NCBI RefSeq assembly: GCF_003226345.1
Contig: NZ_PDOF01000001.1
Location: forward strand, 1,922,001-1,986,000
Direction: 5' to 3'
DNA from: Alteribacter lacisalsi
GTDB taxonomy: Bacteria; Bacillota; Bacilli; Bacillales; Salisediminibacteriaceae
Length of the DNA stretch: 64,000 nt
This document shows, piece by piece, positions 28,337 to 38,267 of the stretch (position 1 is its first letter; every line of letters begins with the position of its first letter). A program made the translations under genes and the position numbers. The notes under the pieces are model-generated. The model searched no databases, was not told where the DNA came from, and saw only the letters and a program-made list of their open reading frames with translations.

Positions 28337-29271
28337 TTGCCTTCGTCCTTCAGCTTTTTCTCGACTACTGTTGCCAGACAGTCAATAAACTCGTCTTTTG
28401 CGTTCGGCATTTCCGGACGGTAGTAGTTCAGGCCGAGTTCGTCTGTAACAACTTTACACTCGTAATCGTTGTCGTATAGTACCTCAAGGTGGTCAGCAAC
28501 AAATCCGACCGGGCAGTACACAAAAGATTCGTATCCGTGCTCTTTGTGGAGATCCCGGGTGAGATCCTGTACGTCCGGACCGATCCACGGATCCGGCGTA
28601 TTGCCTTCACTCTGCCAGCCGATGGCATAATTCTTCACACCAGCCTGCTCAGCAATAAGTTTCGCTGTGTCTTCAAGCTGCTGCGGATATGGATCCCCGT
28701 TCTTGAGGATTTTCTCCGGAAGACTGTGTGCAGAAAAAATAACCACAGCCTTTTCACGTTCTGCTTCGGGCATACCGGCAATCGTTTTTTCGACCTGCTT
28801 TGACCAGTAATCAATGAATTTCGGTTCATCGTACCAGCTGTCCACACTTGTAATTTCAGGGCCGTCAATGGATGCAGATTCTTCCTTGGCACGTCCATTA
28901 TAGGATTTAACACTGAATGTGGAGTAGTGAGGTGCAAGAACAATACTTGCTGCCTGTTTTATGCCATCTTCCTTCATCTGATGCACCGCATCTTCAATAA
29001 ACGGATCGATGTGCTTCAAACCCTGATAGGCTTTGAATTCACGGTCGTCAAAACGGCGGTTCAGTTCCGCTTCGAGTTTTTCAGTCTGTTCGGTTGTAAT
29101 TCCGGCAAGCGGAGAAATGCCTCCAATCGCCTCGTAACGTTCAATCAGATCGTTAAGGGCCTCTTCGGATGGCTTACGTCCGCGGCGGATGTGCGTGTAA
29201 TAAGGCTCCACTTCATCGAGGCTTCGGGGCGTACCATAGGCCATAACGAGCAATCCGTATTTTTCCTTCAT
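28333..29271 (-). CDS. hemH: Ferrochelatase HemH (coproporphyrin ferrochelatase CpfC)
   Basis: This 312-residue chelatase inserts Fe(II) into coproporphyrin III. The N-terminus [20 protein letters not shown] is characteristic of the Bacillus enzyme. The catalytic His lies in [11 protein letters not shown] near residue 182 and the acidic partner in [12 protein letters not shown] near 262. No membrane anchor is present, as expected for the Gram-positive form. It lies 24 bases after hemE. Confidence 0.98.
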   Translation of the reverse strand: MKEKYGLLVMAYGTPRSLDEVEPYYTHIRRGRKPSEEALNDLIERYEAIGGISPLAGITTEQTEKLEAELNRRFDDREFKAYQGLKHIDPFIEDAVHQMKEDGIKQAASIVLAPHYSTFSVKSYNGRAKEESASIDGPEITSVDSWYDEPKFIDYWSKQVEKTIAGMPEAEREKAVVIFSAHSLPEKILKNGDPYPQQLEDTAKLIAEQAGVKNYAIGWQSEGNTPDPWIGPDVQDLTRDLHKEHGYESFVYCPVGFVADHLEVLYDNDYECKVVTDELGLNYYRPEMPNAKDEFIDCLATVVEKKLKDEGK

Positions 29272-29295
29272 CTTTTACCCCTCCGGATTAGAGAA

Positions 29296-30333
29296 TTATT
29301 TAGTCAGCTTTTCTCTTGAGTAATCGTGTACAAAAGCAGTAAGACGCTGAAGTGTTTCCGGCTTGATTTCTGGGAACACACCGTGTCCAAGGTTGAAAAT
29401 AAAGCCGGGCTGCTCCAGTCCCTGGTCGAGTACTTCCTTCGCACGGGTTTCAATAACGTCCCATGGCGCGAGAAGAATCGTTGGATCGAGGTTCCCCTGA
29501 ACGGTTTTCGTAATGCCGTCCGCTCTTGCTTCTCCGATTGGATAGCGCCAGTCGAGACCGACAACGTCAACTGGAAGTTCATGCCAGTCTTTTGTGAGAT
29601 GACGGGCACCGACTCCGAACGTAATAAGCGGCACTCCGGTTTCTTTCTTCACTTCCGAGAAGATCCGATTCATGACAGGCTTCACGTATGTCCGGTAGTC
29701 TGCCGCACTGAGTGCCCCAACCCACGAATCAAAGATCTGAATAGCCTGGGCGCCTGCTGCCACCTGGGCTTTCGTGTAGGTGATCACCATGTCCCCGAGC
29801 TTGTCCATTAATTTAAACCAGGCTTCCGGCTCGGAATACATCATTGCTTTTGTCTTATTATAATTCTTGGAAGGACCGCCCTCAATCATATAGCTTGACA
29901 GGGTAAACGGTGCCCCGCTGAAGCCGATCAGAGGTACATTCAGCTGTTCCCTCAGGATACCGATCGTTTCCAGTACGAAAGGGACGTCCTGTTCCGGGTT
30001 CAGTTCTCCGAGTTTTTCCACATCGCTGCCTGAGCGGAGCGGGTTATCAATCACCGGGCCGATCCCTTTTTTAATTTCCACATCCACACCAATAGCCGGC
30101 AGCGGGGTCATAATATCCTTATACAGGATGGCAGCATCATTGCTGTACTGATCAACAGGCAGCTTTGTTACCCACGCGCACAGCTCAGGCTGCTGCGTAA
30201 TTTCCTCCAGGGAGTATTTTTCCTTGATTTTACGATATTCAGGCTGGGAACGTCCCGCCTGCCTCATATACCAAACGGGGACGTGGTCCACCGCTTCTTT
30301 TCTGGCCGCTTTTAAAAGCCGGTCGTTAAACAT
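29296..30333 (-). CDS. hemE: Uroporphyrinogen decarboxylase
   Basis: The 345-residue HemE removes four carboxylates from uroporphyrinogen III to give coproporphyrinogen III. Signatures are the N-terminal [17 protein letters not shown] and the central [17 protein letters not shown], with [10 protein letters not shown] near the C-terminus. GAGGTG precedes the ATG. It heads the hem operon. Upstream, 30371-30421 can fold (GTGAAGGGAAGGG with CCCTTCCTTTCAC on the minus strand) but has no U-tract; it might be a leader structure. Confidence 0.98.
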   Translation of the reverse strand: MFNDRLLKAARKEAVDHVPVWYMRQAGRSQPEYRKIKEKYSLEEITQQPELCAWVTKLPVDQYSNDAAILYKDIMTPLPAIGVDVEIKKGIGPVIDNPLRSGSDVEKLGELNPEQDVPFVLETIGILREQLNVPLIGFSGAPFTLSSYMIEGGPSKNYNKTKAMMYSEPEAWFKLMDKLGDMVITYTKAQVAAGAQAIQIFDSWVGALSAADYRTYVKPVMNRIFSEVKKETGVPLITFGVGARHLTKDWHELPVDVVGLDWRYPIGEARADGITKTVQGNLDPTILLAPWDVIETRAKEVLDQGLEQPGFIFNLGHGVFPEIKPETLQRLTAFVHDYSREKLTK

Positions 30334-30511
30334 ACTTGAGCACCTCTCTTATGTAAGCTCTTTCTCCGGACTGTGAAAGGAAGGGGAGTCCCGCCTCAGA
30401 CAGACGGCCCTTCCCTTCACACTGAAATAAACAGTCGTTTATAAATATACTAATCGTTTGTGAAAATGTACAGTTCAGGGGCTCAATTGTCATAAAATCG
30501 CTAATAATCGA

Positions 30512-32050
30512 CTACTTCGTCCAGTTGCTTTTCTGGTCATCATACGTGTTTGGGACCTGCGGGCGTTTTTTTTGTCCTGAAAGAGGCGCGCGGAATAGCA
30601 GATCGCCCCAGTCTCTCAGACGGAACGGCGCAAACGGACTCATATAGTAGTTGCCGAAGCTTTTCAGGCTGGCAAGATGTATGGTAATAAAAATAAACCC
30701 GATCACGATGCCGTAAAGACCGAAACCGGCTGCAATAATCATCAGGGCAAACCGGAGCATTCTGAATGTAATACTTACATTGTAGGACGGCAGGGAAAAA
30801 GATGAAATCGCTGTGAGTGCTACCACAATAATCATAATCGGACTTACGATCCCGGCTCTTACAGCAGCATCCCCAATGACCAGCCCGCCGACGATCCCGA
30901 TCGTCTGCCCGATCGGGTTCGGCAGTCTGATTCCCGCTTCCCTTAATAGCTCCAGGGTAAACTCCATGGCAAACGCTTCAATAAAGCTCGGAAAAGGCAC
31001 CCCTTCACGGGTTCCGGCAATCGACACGGCAAGCAGTGTGGGAATCATCCCCTGGTGATAGGAAACCATCGCAATATAGATAGCCGGGAGAAACAGGGCG
31101 ATGAAGGCTGCCACGTAACGGAGCAGCCTGATAAGTGTGCCGATCTGCCAGCGGTCGTAATTGTCTTCCGGTGATTTAAACAGAAATTGAAACGTTACCG
31201 GTGCAAGGAGGGCAAAAGGGGTCCCGTCCAGTGAAACGGCAATACCGCCGTTCATTAGTGAACTGACCGTTTTATCCGGCCTCTCCGTTCTCAGCACCTG
31301 GGGAAAAGGAGACAGAACGTTGTCTTCAACTAGCTGTTCAATATTCCCGGATTCCTCAGTGTCGTCTGTGTCAATACACGAAATCCGGTACCGCATTTCA
31401 TCCACCAGTTTAGGGTCAGCAATGCCTTTAATATACATCAGTGCGAAATCGCGCTTTGATCTGCGCCCGATCTGGCCGAACTGAAGAACAAAGTTTGGAT
31501 CTCTCACACGCCTTCTGACCAGCCCCACATTGGTGTGCAGGACCTCATTAAAGCCGTCCCGCGGTCCCCGTACGAGAAGCTCACTTGGCGGTTCCTGGAG
31601 CCCGCGCTGTTCAAACTGTCTGGAGTCAATGATCACAAACGTCTGCACACCATCAATAGCAAGAAGGGCCTGGCCGGCCATAAACCCGAGGACCGCATCC
31701 TCAACGTTATCGGTGGTCTCCACCTCGTTAAACAGAATAGTGTCTTCCATTAATGAATCGATAAATTTCTGTTCATTTTTAATATCCGGCAGTTCCCGGC
31801 GGAAGTACATAAGTGGACGGATAATATTCTCTTCCAGTGTCTGCATGTTGGCCAGGCTGTCGATCACATACATGATTGCCCTGCGCTTTTTCGCAATATT
31901 AAACTCACGGACAACGACGTCGTCACTTTCAGCAATGATTTTATCCAGTGTTTTCTTCGTTTCATCAAGGTTACCTGTGATCTCAATCATGTATTCATCG
32001 TTTTCCCTGACCGGATCCTGGTTCAGTCTGCGAAACAGCTTTTTAAACAT
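30512..32050 (-). CDS. Spore germination receptor subunit A (GerAA family)
   Basis: This 512-residue inner-membrane protein forms part of a germinant receptor. A cytoplasmic N-terminal domain of about 280 residues contains RRRVRDPNFVLQFGQIGRRS and the family segment SPFPQVLRTERPD. Four or five membrane helices follow, with PFPSFIEAFAMEFTLELLREAG and the NPIGQTIGIVGGLVIGDAAV stretch. A charged C-terminal tail closes the protein. GGAGGG lies upstream of the ATG. It is the last gene of the operon, whereas A is usually first. The germinant cannot be predicted. Confidence 0.94.
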   Translation of the reverse strand: MFKKLFRRLNQDPVRENDEYMIEITGNLDETKKTLDKIIAESDDVVVREFNIAKKRRAIMYVIDSLANMQTLEENIIRPLMYFRRELPDIKNEQKFIDSLMEDTILFNEVETTDNVEDAVLGFMAGQALLAIDGVQTFVIIDSRQFEQRGLQEPPSELLVRGPRDGFNEVLHTNVGLVRRRVRDPNFVLQFGQIGRRSKRDFALMYIKGIADPKLVDEMRYRISCIDTDDTEESGNIEQLVEDNVLSPFPQVLRTERPDKTVSSLMNGGIAVSLDGTPFALLAPVTFQFLFKSPEDNYDRWQIGTLIRLLRYVAAFIALFLPAIYIAMVSYHQGMIPTLLAVSIAGTREGVPFPSFIEAFAMEFTLELLREAGIRLPNPIGQTIGIVGGLVIGDAAVRAGIVSPIMIIVVALTAISSFSLPSYNVSITFRMLRFALMIIAAGFGLYGIVIGFIFITIHLASLKSFGNYYMSPFAPFRLRDWGDLLFRAPLSGQKKRPQVPNTYDDQKSNWTK

Positions 32051-32078
32051 GACAGCTTTCCCTCCTTACCGGTATTCT

Positions 32079-33269
32079 CTAAAACACTCGTTCCTTGGTC
32101 ATATAGTGACGGATTTTCACATCAGCAGAAATGGAAAAGTCCACTTCCCTGAAAATCCCTTCCGGTCCGTCCCAGTCATCTTTCAGTTCCTTCCAGAGAC
32201 TGTGATCCTGAATGCGGAGCTCTTCGATTAGACCGAAAATATCCAAGTACAGCTCATTCTGCATGAACACCGCTGTCTTTGTGCTGTGGTCTGTCATATA
32301 CGCCTCCACCGCATCTTCCATCTTGTTCAGAAACTCCGGCCTTACTGTATCTTCATCTTCAATCCAGCTTTCCACTACCGGCCCCTCTGCTTTTAAATTC
32401 ACGTGAAAAGACGGTACCGGTCCTGAAGTATCCACCGTAATGTTACGTGTCATCCGGGAGGTTTCAAAAACAAACAATTTCTCATCCTCATCATTCAGCG
32501 TTGTTTCAACTACCCCGTTATTCATGTTTCCTTCCAGAAGCTTGTACCCGATCGTCATTTCATCATCCAGCCAGTCCATAAACTTGCCGTCCCCGCTGAA
32601 AATGCCGCCTCCCCTGATCCGGTATGACGTTCCCTGCCTTTCGGTCAGCCGCGGTACAACGAAATTATTATTGTTAAGGAGGGCATTGGTAATGTCTGAA
32701 ATCGTTTTTATATCCAGCATGGAAAGATCCCGTATCTCATTTTCAGCTGTACTCATAATTGCCAGCCCTGTGAGAGGGTCCGGCGGCCGATCCTCTTTGA
32801 GAATGTTCGACGAATCACCGTCTACTACGAAAACTTCCGTATTCCGTCGCATTTCATGATCACGGATAAAAAAGTCCAGTGCGTATTTCAGCAGGTCTTT
32901 TTCAATCAAATCATCCTCAAGTAAAACAACTTTTAAATGCTCATAATTCATGAGCCTGGACCTTCTTGAAGGGATGTTCCTGTTCGCTCCGAAATTGGAC
33001 CGCTCCGTCGTTTTCACCGTGTAAAACGGACGGTCCTCCTGTGCTTCCTCCGCGCCGCCGGCCATCCGGGACGGGATGGCAACCTGATAGGTTAGCGCTA
33101 GTTTGTCATTCCCAATATCAAATTCGCTGTCATCTTCTAGCGATTCCGCGGTGGTTACAGCTGCAGCAATCACAAAGCCGATTTCCTCAATTTCAGTACG
33201 GTCCCAGCAGGAAGTAAGCAGACACAGAGCAAAGAGAAGCATGAATACAAGTTTTGTGATTCGGCCCAC
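32079..33269 (-). CDS. Spore germination receptor lipoprotein subunit C (GerAC family)
   Basis: This is a 396-residue lipoprotein with a signal peptide ending LLTSC (Cys near residue 21), followed by WDRTEIEEIGFV as in all Ger(x)C proteins. SRMAGGAEEAQE and the C-terminal domain complete a normal length. It sits on the outer face of the spore inner membrane. The start is GTG directly after the stop of the B gene, with a GGGGG ribosome site inside that gene, so the two are coupled. Confidence 0.94.
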   Translation of the reverse strand: MGRITKLVFMLLFALCLLTSCWDRTEIEEIGFVIAAAVTTAESLEDDSEFDIGNDKLALTYQVAIPSRMAGGAEEAQEDRPFYTVKTTERSNFGANRNIPSRRSRLMNYEHLKVVLLEDDLIEKDLLKYALDFFIRDHEMRRNTEVFVVDGDSSNILKEDRPPDPLTGLAIMSTAENEIRDLSMLDIKTISDITNALLNNNNFVVPRLTERQGTSYRIRGGGIFSGDGKFMDWLDDEMTIGYKLLEGNMNNGVVETTLNDEDEKLFVFETSRMTRNITVDTSGPVPSFHVNLKAEGPVVESWIEDEDTVRPEFLNKMEDAVEAYMTDHSTKTAVFMQNELYLDIFGLIEELRIQDHSLWKELKDDWDGPEGIFREVDFSISADVKIRHYMTKERVF

Positions 33270-34433
33270 TTACATCACCCCCGGTTTTTGAGCAGGGGGG
33301 TTCTTCGTGGACTTCTTCGATTTTCTGACAGCAGCAAACCCGAAAATGAGAAACAGCGTTACAACGCCCCACCCGCCATAGCCAATCCAGGAAGCGGAGT
33401 AGAGCGTTTCTGGCAGTGATTCCGGATAAAAGGCCAATAGAAATGACAGAAGTCCGAAAAAGAAGGCCACCACATTGGCATTTCGCTTAGGAATCCACTG
33501 GGCGTGAAAGATGTCTGCCGAAATAAACTGAAGAATCGCCATTGTATTAAAGATCGTCATAATCCACATCGCTATCACCAGCGGCTCCAGGCGTTCAATA
33601 AGCCCTTCCAGCACTTCCACTTCCTTGGACAGCTCAATCGTTGGAAACGGCATAATTCTCGTAGCCTCCACCGTCAGGACACCATAGGAGAAAATAACGA
33701 TAATGGCGTACAGGAAGACGATGCCGGCAGCACCGATCAAATAGGTGCGCAGTGGCTTGTACTTTTTCTGCTTCTTTCCTGTCTGATCAATCGGATTCAC
33801 GTACTTCTGCAGAAAGAAGAATATCTCGAAGCCGAGGAAAAAATAGAACATCCTTACAATGTTCAGGGATGCCAGCACATCCCCGGCAACAAAGGGCCGG
33901 AGTTCATTCATTTCGAAGTTCCCGATATTCATAACAACCACGATCCCAAGCACCAGAAGAACAAACGGAAAATACATCAGACTGATATGAACTATGCCTT
34001 CCACCCCTTTACTGCAGGCATAGGTCGTAGCAAAGACCATCATGAGAAAGACAACTTCCGGGGGTGTCTTATCGAGAAGGTAAATGTGAACGATATTCGC
34101 AAGAATCCGTCCTTCAACGCAGAAAAAAGCAAGAAAGTAGAGAAAAAACAAAACAGAAAAGAGTTTTCCCGCCCACTTTAAATGACGTACTCGCTTAAGG
34201 TAATCAAACAGACTTTCTTTTCCAAGCCTTTCCTGCAGCAAAAACATAAACCATACATAGAGGGCAACGATGATGCCGCATGCAAGAACGGAAATCCAGC
34301 CGAAAGAGCTTTCCAGCACATATACAAGCGCCCTTGGGACAGTAAGGATTCCGGCCCCGATCGTAAACGAAATATGAGTGACTGAGAGTTCAAACGGCGA
34401 CATCGTATAGTTACTGGACGACTGCTCTTTCAT
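33270..34433 (-). CDS. Spore germination receptor permease subunit B (GerAB family)
   Basis: This is a 387-residue ten-helix protein of the amino acid-polyamine-organocation superfamily, the subunit that binds germinant in the family. It begins MSPFELSVTHISFTIGAGIL after a short tail. Helix 1 has the unwound glycine motif (IGAGIL). The ATGA start overlaps the stop of the small upstream gene by four bases. The order here is B-C-A. Substrate is unknown. Confidence 0.94.
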   Translation of the reverse strand: MKEQSSSNYTMSPFELSVTHISFTIGAGILTVPRALVYVLESSFGWISVLACGIIVALYVWFMFLLQERLGKESLFDYLKRVRHLKWAGKLFSVLFFLYFLAFFCVEGRILANIVHIYLLDKTPPEVVFLMMVFATTYACSKGVEGIVHISLMYFPFVLLVLGIVVVMNIGNFEMNELRPFVAGDVLASLNIVRMFYFFLGFEIFFFLQKYVNPIDQTGKKQKKYKPLRTYLIGAAGIVFLYAIIVIFSYGVLTVEATRIMPFPTIELSKEVEVLEGLIERLEPLVIAMWIMTIFNTMAILQFISADIFHAQWIPKRNANVVAFFFGLLSFLLAFYPESLPETLYSASWIGYGGWGVVTLFLIFGFAAVRKSKKSTKNPPAQKPGVM

Positions 34434-34633
34434 TCGGATTCCTCCTTTCTGATCTTTTCTCTCACTCGCTGATTTTCTTGCTTCTGCCAGGGAAGGGAAT
34501 ACGCGTGTGTCAACTTTTCCGATATTTTCAGCGACACAAAACAGACCACAAAATAAATCACGGCCATTGTCAGCGCACTTCTTTCAGGAAGAAAGCCGAA
34601 TAAACGATCCTGTATTGTCTGCCACATCCACAT
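34430..34633 (-). CDS. Small membrane protein at head of the ger operon (possible D subunit)
   Basis: This 67-residue protein has one clear membrane helix (residues about 20-40) and a charged C-terminal tail. AAGGGG lies upstream of the ATG and the gene overlaps the permease gene by ATGA, so it is expressed with the receptor. Some ger operons carry a small fourth gene (D subunit). Those I recall have two helices, so equivalence is only a suggestion. It may instead be a novel accessory peptide. Confidence 0.7.
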   Translation of the reverse strand: MWMWQTIQDRLFGFLPERSALTMAVIYFVVCFVSLKISEKLTHAYSLPWQKQENQRVREKIRKEESE

Positions 34634-34698
34634 GAAGCCACCCCTTCCAGTGATCAGCCGGTTTTTCCTTATTTTGTACCGGATCTGCTGTTTCTATG

Positions 34699-34739
34699 AA
34701 AAAGAAAAAGGCTCCGGAAGAATGGATTCTTCTGGAGCC
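34699..34739 (-). terminator. Terminator after pbpF
   Basis: GGCTCCAGAAGAA and TTCTTCCGGAGCC on the minus strand form a 13-bp stem with one mismatch and a 4-base loop, followed by TTTTTCTTTTTC. It lies between pbpF and the ger operon. Confidence 0.93.
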
Positions 34740-34766
34740 TTTGCTCAACCTATTTACATTCCTGTT

Positions 34767-36950
34767 TCAGGACGCCTCCTGGGAAAAGAGGCGCCAGTTC
34801 GCCTGTGTGCGGTTTGACTCCGGACCTTCACGATCTGTCTGGGGACTGTAGGGGACAACAACAAATTCGTGATTCGAAAACGGATTGACTCGTTTTACAG
34901 TAAACGTGTTCTCCCCCTGCACGGTTCCAATTTCACGGAGAGTGCTGCCGTCCACTTCATAAATATTGTAATGGAGACGCTCGTCTTCACTTTTTGTCCA
35001 GTTCAGTTCAATATGTGTACCGGTCCAGCTAACGGTCAGTTCAGCCTCCAGATCACCAATATCAACAAACCGAATCGGCTCGTCCACCTCATCCACCCCT
35101 TCAGGTTTTTCAAATGCCAGGGCATCCGTAACCCCTGATTCAGAGGCTTCCTGAAGGACCGATTTAAAGAGAGCTGTCGGCACCGCACTGGTATCACTCA
35201 GGTAGTGCTCTTCATCCGTCCGGTCAAATCCCATCCAGACTGCCCCTGTGTATTCAGGGGTATACCCGGCAAACCAGAGATCTCTTACACCTCCTGAAAC
35301 CCCTTCAAAGGAAGTGGTTCCGGTTTTCCCGGCAAGACCGCCTGCATAATAACCTGCCTGGGCAGTCCCGTCATCTACAGCGGCTTCAAGCATCCGTGTC
35401 ATGCTCCAGGCGCTCTGTTCAGATAGCACTTTGTTACGGACCGTCTCTCTTCCGGCCATCTCCTCACCTGACCGGTCAGTAATTTGTGTGATAAAGAACG
35501 GCTCAGTGTAATCTCCGCCTGCAGCAAACGGTATATAGAGTGAGGCGAGTTCCAGCGCACTTACACCATAATCCAGACCGCCAAGGGCAATCGCAAGACC
35601 ATTTTCTTCAAGGTCCAGCTGCTGTTCATTCAAATAAGCCTTTGACCTTAAAATGCCAATCTCTTCAAGCAACGCCACCGCAGGTACATTTGCCGAATCC
35701 TTCATAGCATCGTACATCGTCATTTCACCTGCATAGATGCCGCTCACGTTTCGAACGGCGTACCCATTAAAGTCTGCTCCTTCTTCGTCAGAAAGGAGAC
35801 TGAAGGGATGGTAGTTCCCGGTTTCAAGAGCCGGAGCGTATACAGCCGGCGGTTTAAACGCAGAGCCCGGCTGACGCTTGGCCGTCACGCGGTTAAAGCT
35901 CTGTCTTACGTAATCCCTGCCGCCCTGGACCGCAGCAGCCCCACCCGTTCTGTTATCCAGAATGGCCATGGCTCCTTCCACCTGACGTTCCGTTCCATCT
36001 TCCGGAAAAGAACCGGGATCCTGAAATTTGTGATAAGAGATTTGCTGGAGTTCCTGATTCATAGGCACTTCGATCGTGTAACCTCCCTGGAGGACCTCTT
36101 CTCTTGTAAGACCATAGCGTTCTTCTGCTTCTTCAAGAACGAGATCCACATAGGTGAGATAGGCTGGATCGTCCGTAATATTATGCATAGCTGTTGGCAT
36201 TGCCGTCCCCTGAAGCCGCACTGCTTCGTCGGCAGTGAGGTAGCCCTGTCGCTCCATCAGACTAAGGACAAGATCTCGCCTGTTCTTACTGCGTTCCGGG
36301 TTTTCAATTGGTGAGTAGGCATTCGGTCCCTTTGGAAGCGCCGCAAGAAGAGCCCCTTCGGCTGCGTTCAAATCCCCCACTGACTTGTCAAAATAAAGCC
36401 GGCTAGCCGCTTCAATGCCGTGCGCACCCTGACCAAAGTAAATCCGGTTCAAGTACATCTCCAGGATGTCATCCTTTGAATACCTGCGCTCGAGATTAAC
36501 CGCAATAAGAACTTCCTTTGTCTTCCGCATCAGTGTCTTTTCATGATCCAGAAATGTATTCTTAGCAAGCTGCTGAGTAATTGTACTTCCTCCCTCGACG
36601 GCACTGCCGGCCATAATGTCTCTGTACAGGGCCCGTCCGATCGCACGGAAATCAATTCCCTGGTGCTGATAAAAACGCTGGTCCTCAACAGCAATAAAGG
36701 CTTCTTTCACATGTTCGGGTATTTCTTCCTTACTCACAATCTGCCTGTTTTCCTCAAACAGTTTCGTAATTTCATTTCCTTCATGATCTGTCAGTACACT
36801 CGCTTCGTGCATGACCAGCTTTTTATCATCAATCGCATAATTGCCATACAGAATAACAGAAATGTAAAGTGTTATGCCGAGGGCAGCCATAACAGCCGCA
36901 AACACAGCAGTAAAAATAAACCTTTTTCTCAACCGGCGCTTTTTTCTCAA
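34767..36950 (-). CDS. pbpF: Class A penicillin-binding protein PbpF-like (PBP2c)
   Basis: This is a bifunctional peptidoglycan polymerase of about 727 residues. After a basic N-terminus and one helix come the transglycosylase motifs EDQRFYQHQGID, GGSTITQQLAKN and RKTKEVLIA. The transpeptidase motifs are the catalytic Ser in PGSAFKPPAVY, SAN in DSANVPA, and KTGTTS. A fibronectin-III-like tail ends the protein. The sequence closely follows B. subtilis PbpF, which is also encoded next to hemE and has a forespore role. TTG at 36950 is preferred because AGGGGGG is 6 bases upstream; an ATG at 37007 would add 19 unfamiliar residues. Confidence 0.92.
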   Translation of the reverse strand: MRKKRRLRKRFIFTAVFAAVMAALGITLYISVILYGNYAIDDKKLVMHEASVLTDHEGNEITKLFEENRQIVSKEEIPEHVKEAFIAVEDQRFYQHQGIDFRAIGRALYRDIMAGSAVEGGSTITQQLAKNTFLDHEKTLMRKTKEVLIAVNLERRYSKDDILEMYLNRIYFGQGAHGIEAASRLYFDKSVGDLNAAEGALLAALPKGPNAYSPIENPERSKNRRDLVLSLMERQGYLTADEAVRLQGTAMPTAMHNITDDPAYLTYVDLVLEEAEERYGLTREEVLQGGYTIEVPMNQELQQISYHKFQDPGSFPEDGTERQVEGAMAILDNRTGGAAAVQGGRDYVRQSFNRVTAKRQPGSAFKPPAVYAPALETGNYHPFSLLSDEEGADFNGYAVRNVSGIYAGEMTMYDAMKDSANVPAVALLEEIGILRSKAYLNEQQLDLEENGLAIALGGLDYGVSALELASLYIPFAAGGDYTEPFFITQITDRSGEEMAGRETVRNKVLSEQSAWSMTRMLEAAVDDGTAQAGYYAGGLAGKTGTTSFEGVSGGVRDLWFAGYTPEYTGAVWMGFDRTDEEHYLSDTSAVPTALFKSVLQEASESGVTDALAFEKPEGVDEVDEPIRFVDIGDLEAELTVSWTGTHIELNWTKSEDERLHYNIYEVDGSTLREIGTVQGENTFTVKRVNPFSNHEFVVVPYSPQTDREGPESNRTQANWRLFSQEAS

Positions 36951-37071
36951 GCCGCTCCCCCCTATTGCACCTTCACAGGTAATCTCACAGTCTTTCAAAG
37001 CCTGCATGATCTTTTATAGACCCTTTACCTTTTGCTCTTGTCGTAAAGATTGTTGCTTTAACCAGCTTTAA

Positions 37072-37210
37072 TTTCGCAGCGAAAGGCCGCGACTCCTGCG
37101 GGGAAAGCAACAACGAGCAACTTCATCACGAATAGGCTGCGAGTTGCTTCAACGCATGTACCGAGGCGTTGCACGCGGAAAGCGTCGGCCTGCAGCTCAG
37201 AAACAACAAT
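37072..37210 (+). repeat. Dispersed intergenic repeat, copy B (divergent centre)
   Basis: It starts GCAGCGAAAGGCCGCGACTC, has an altered centre, then GAGGCGTTGC, CGCGGAAAGCGTCGGCCTG and AAACAACAATCTATCCGAAA. The last 25 or so bases are identical to copy C at 40486. It lies upstream of pbpF in the gap 36951-37547. The remaining part (37211-37496) is AT-rich with no gene I can support, apart from a partial echo of the tail (AGCAGCAATCTATTCGAGAA) at about 37235. Confidence 0.8.
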
Positions 37211-37496
37211 CTATCCGAAAACAGCCTTAGAAAAGCAGCAATCTATTCGAGAACAGCTTTATCTTTTCTATCGAAAAAAGTGTGTACCTGTCAGATGTCT
37301 TCTTAGTCTATTACGCCAAAATACCAGAAAAGGTTTCATCAGATGCTGGCAAAACTGCAGATTCGTCAAAGAACATTCATTTCTTTGAGGAGTATCACTT
37401 TAAGTCAGTGAAGATGTGGTCATACGCTGCAAGACTTCTGCGGTCGTGAAAAGCCTTTATGTCATGAAGCAGCTGCGGCGGCTTCGGTTCAGCCCT

Positions 37497-37531
37497 CAAA
37501 AAAACCGCAGGGGCTGTTTCCCCTGCGGTTT
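37497..37531 (-). terminator. Terminator after the DJ-1/PfpI gene
   Basis: AAACCGCAGGGG pairs with CCCCTGCGGTTT (12 bp, 6-base loop), followed by a T-tract on the minus strand. It begins 16 bases after the stop. Confidence 0.94.
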
Positions 37532-37547
37532 CACAAAGTATCGGGTT

Positions 37548-38057
37548 TTACTTCAGCAGTTTCAGACTTTCACGATTAAATGCCGGCAGATCATCCGGCG
37601 TCCGGCTCGTAACCAGATTGTGGCAGACCACAACCTCTTTATCCTGAAAATCAGCACCTGCGTGTTTCAGATCCATGTGAATGGATTTAAAACCGGTCAC
37701 TTTACGGTCTTTTAAAACGTCAGCGGTAATCAGAAGCTGCGGTCCGTGACAAATAGCAAAGACAGGCTTGTCCTGATCCATAAAGTGCCTGGCAAAATGA
37801 ACAAAACGGTCATCGGCCCGGAGGATATCAGGCGAAAAACCGCCCGGAATAAATAAAGCATCGTAATCTTCCGGTTTTGCATCTTCAATAGCAAGGTCGG
37901 TTTTCACCTTCGCTTCACCGTTCTTACCTGTTACTTCCTTGCCTGCTTCAGGGCCGATCACCATAACTTCATGCCCGCCGCCTTCAAATTCCTGGACTGG
38001 TGACGTATACTCCGAATCCTCAAACATATCGGTCATGACACATGCAATTTTACTCAT
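37548..38057 (-). CDS. DJ-1/PfpI family protein (YfkM-like)
   Basis: This is a 169-residue single-domain protein of the DJ-1/PfpI superfamily. The nucleophile elbow is FAICHGPQLL (Cys near residue 104), with the conserved acidic residue in FEDSEY near 14. Members include PfpI, YhbO and the Bacillus stress protein YfkM. They are described as chaperones, deglycases or peptidases, and which activity applies here is not evident. GGAGGG precedes the ATG. It is a single-gene unit with terminator. Confidence 0.92.
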   Translation of the reverse strand: MSKIACVMTDMFEDSEYTSPVQEFEGGGHEVMVIGPEAGKEVTGKNGEAKVKTDLAIEDAKPEDYDALFIPGGFSPDILRADDRFVHFARHFMDQDKPVFAICHGPQLLITADVLKDRKVTGFKSIHMDLKHAGADFQDKEVVVCHNLVTSRTPDDLPAFNRESLKLLK

Positions 38058-38168
38058 TTTATTTCCTCCCTTCGAAACTAACCTCCTTTTACCCGTGAAA
38101 AAACCGCGTGAAACATTACAGGGGGCTTAAAAGTGTATGCTTAAAATAAGACAATCCTGTGACAAGGT

Positions 38169-38197
38169 TTTTAAATCCGGTGCATATGAATTATAAT
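38169..38197 (+). promoter_or_regulatory. Candidate sigma-A promoter for ccdA
   Basis: A perfect -10 box TATAAT lies at 38192-38197, with a weak -35 (TTTTAA, 38169-38174) at 17-base spacing. It gives a leader of about 68 bases before ccdA. Confidence 0.5.
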
Positions 38198-38213
38198 GTG
38201 TTGGAGATAGAGA

Positions 38214-38267
38214 GTGCCGCAGGTTTGTTTTTGGGTTACCTGTGCACTTACATCAGGAGGTACCTGA
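38214..38267 (+). promoter_or_regulatory. Structured ccdA leader with the ribosome site in a hairpin
   Basis: Hairpin 1 pairs GTGC and CAGGT (38214-38224) with ACCTG and GCAC (38238-38247). Hairpin 2 pairs TCAGG (38253-38257) with CCTGA (38263-38267) around AGGTA, which places the GGAGG ribosome site in the stem-loop. CAGGT and ACCTG elements can pair in alternative ways. Control of translation is possible but unproven. Confidence 0.4.

Noticed and set aside
30371-30421. Terminator between hemE and the ger operon
   Set aside because: The stem is long but no U-tract follows in either direction; kept only as a possible hemE leader structure.
31530-32231. 233-codon plus-strand frame opposite the ger A gene
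   Set aside because: Antisense to a well-conserved receptor gene, Ser-rich low-information product, no ribosome site.
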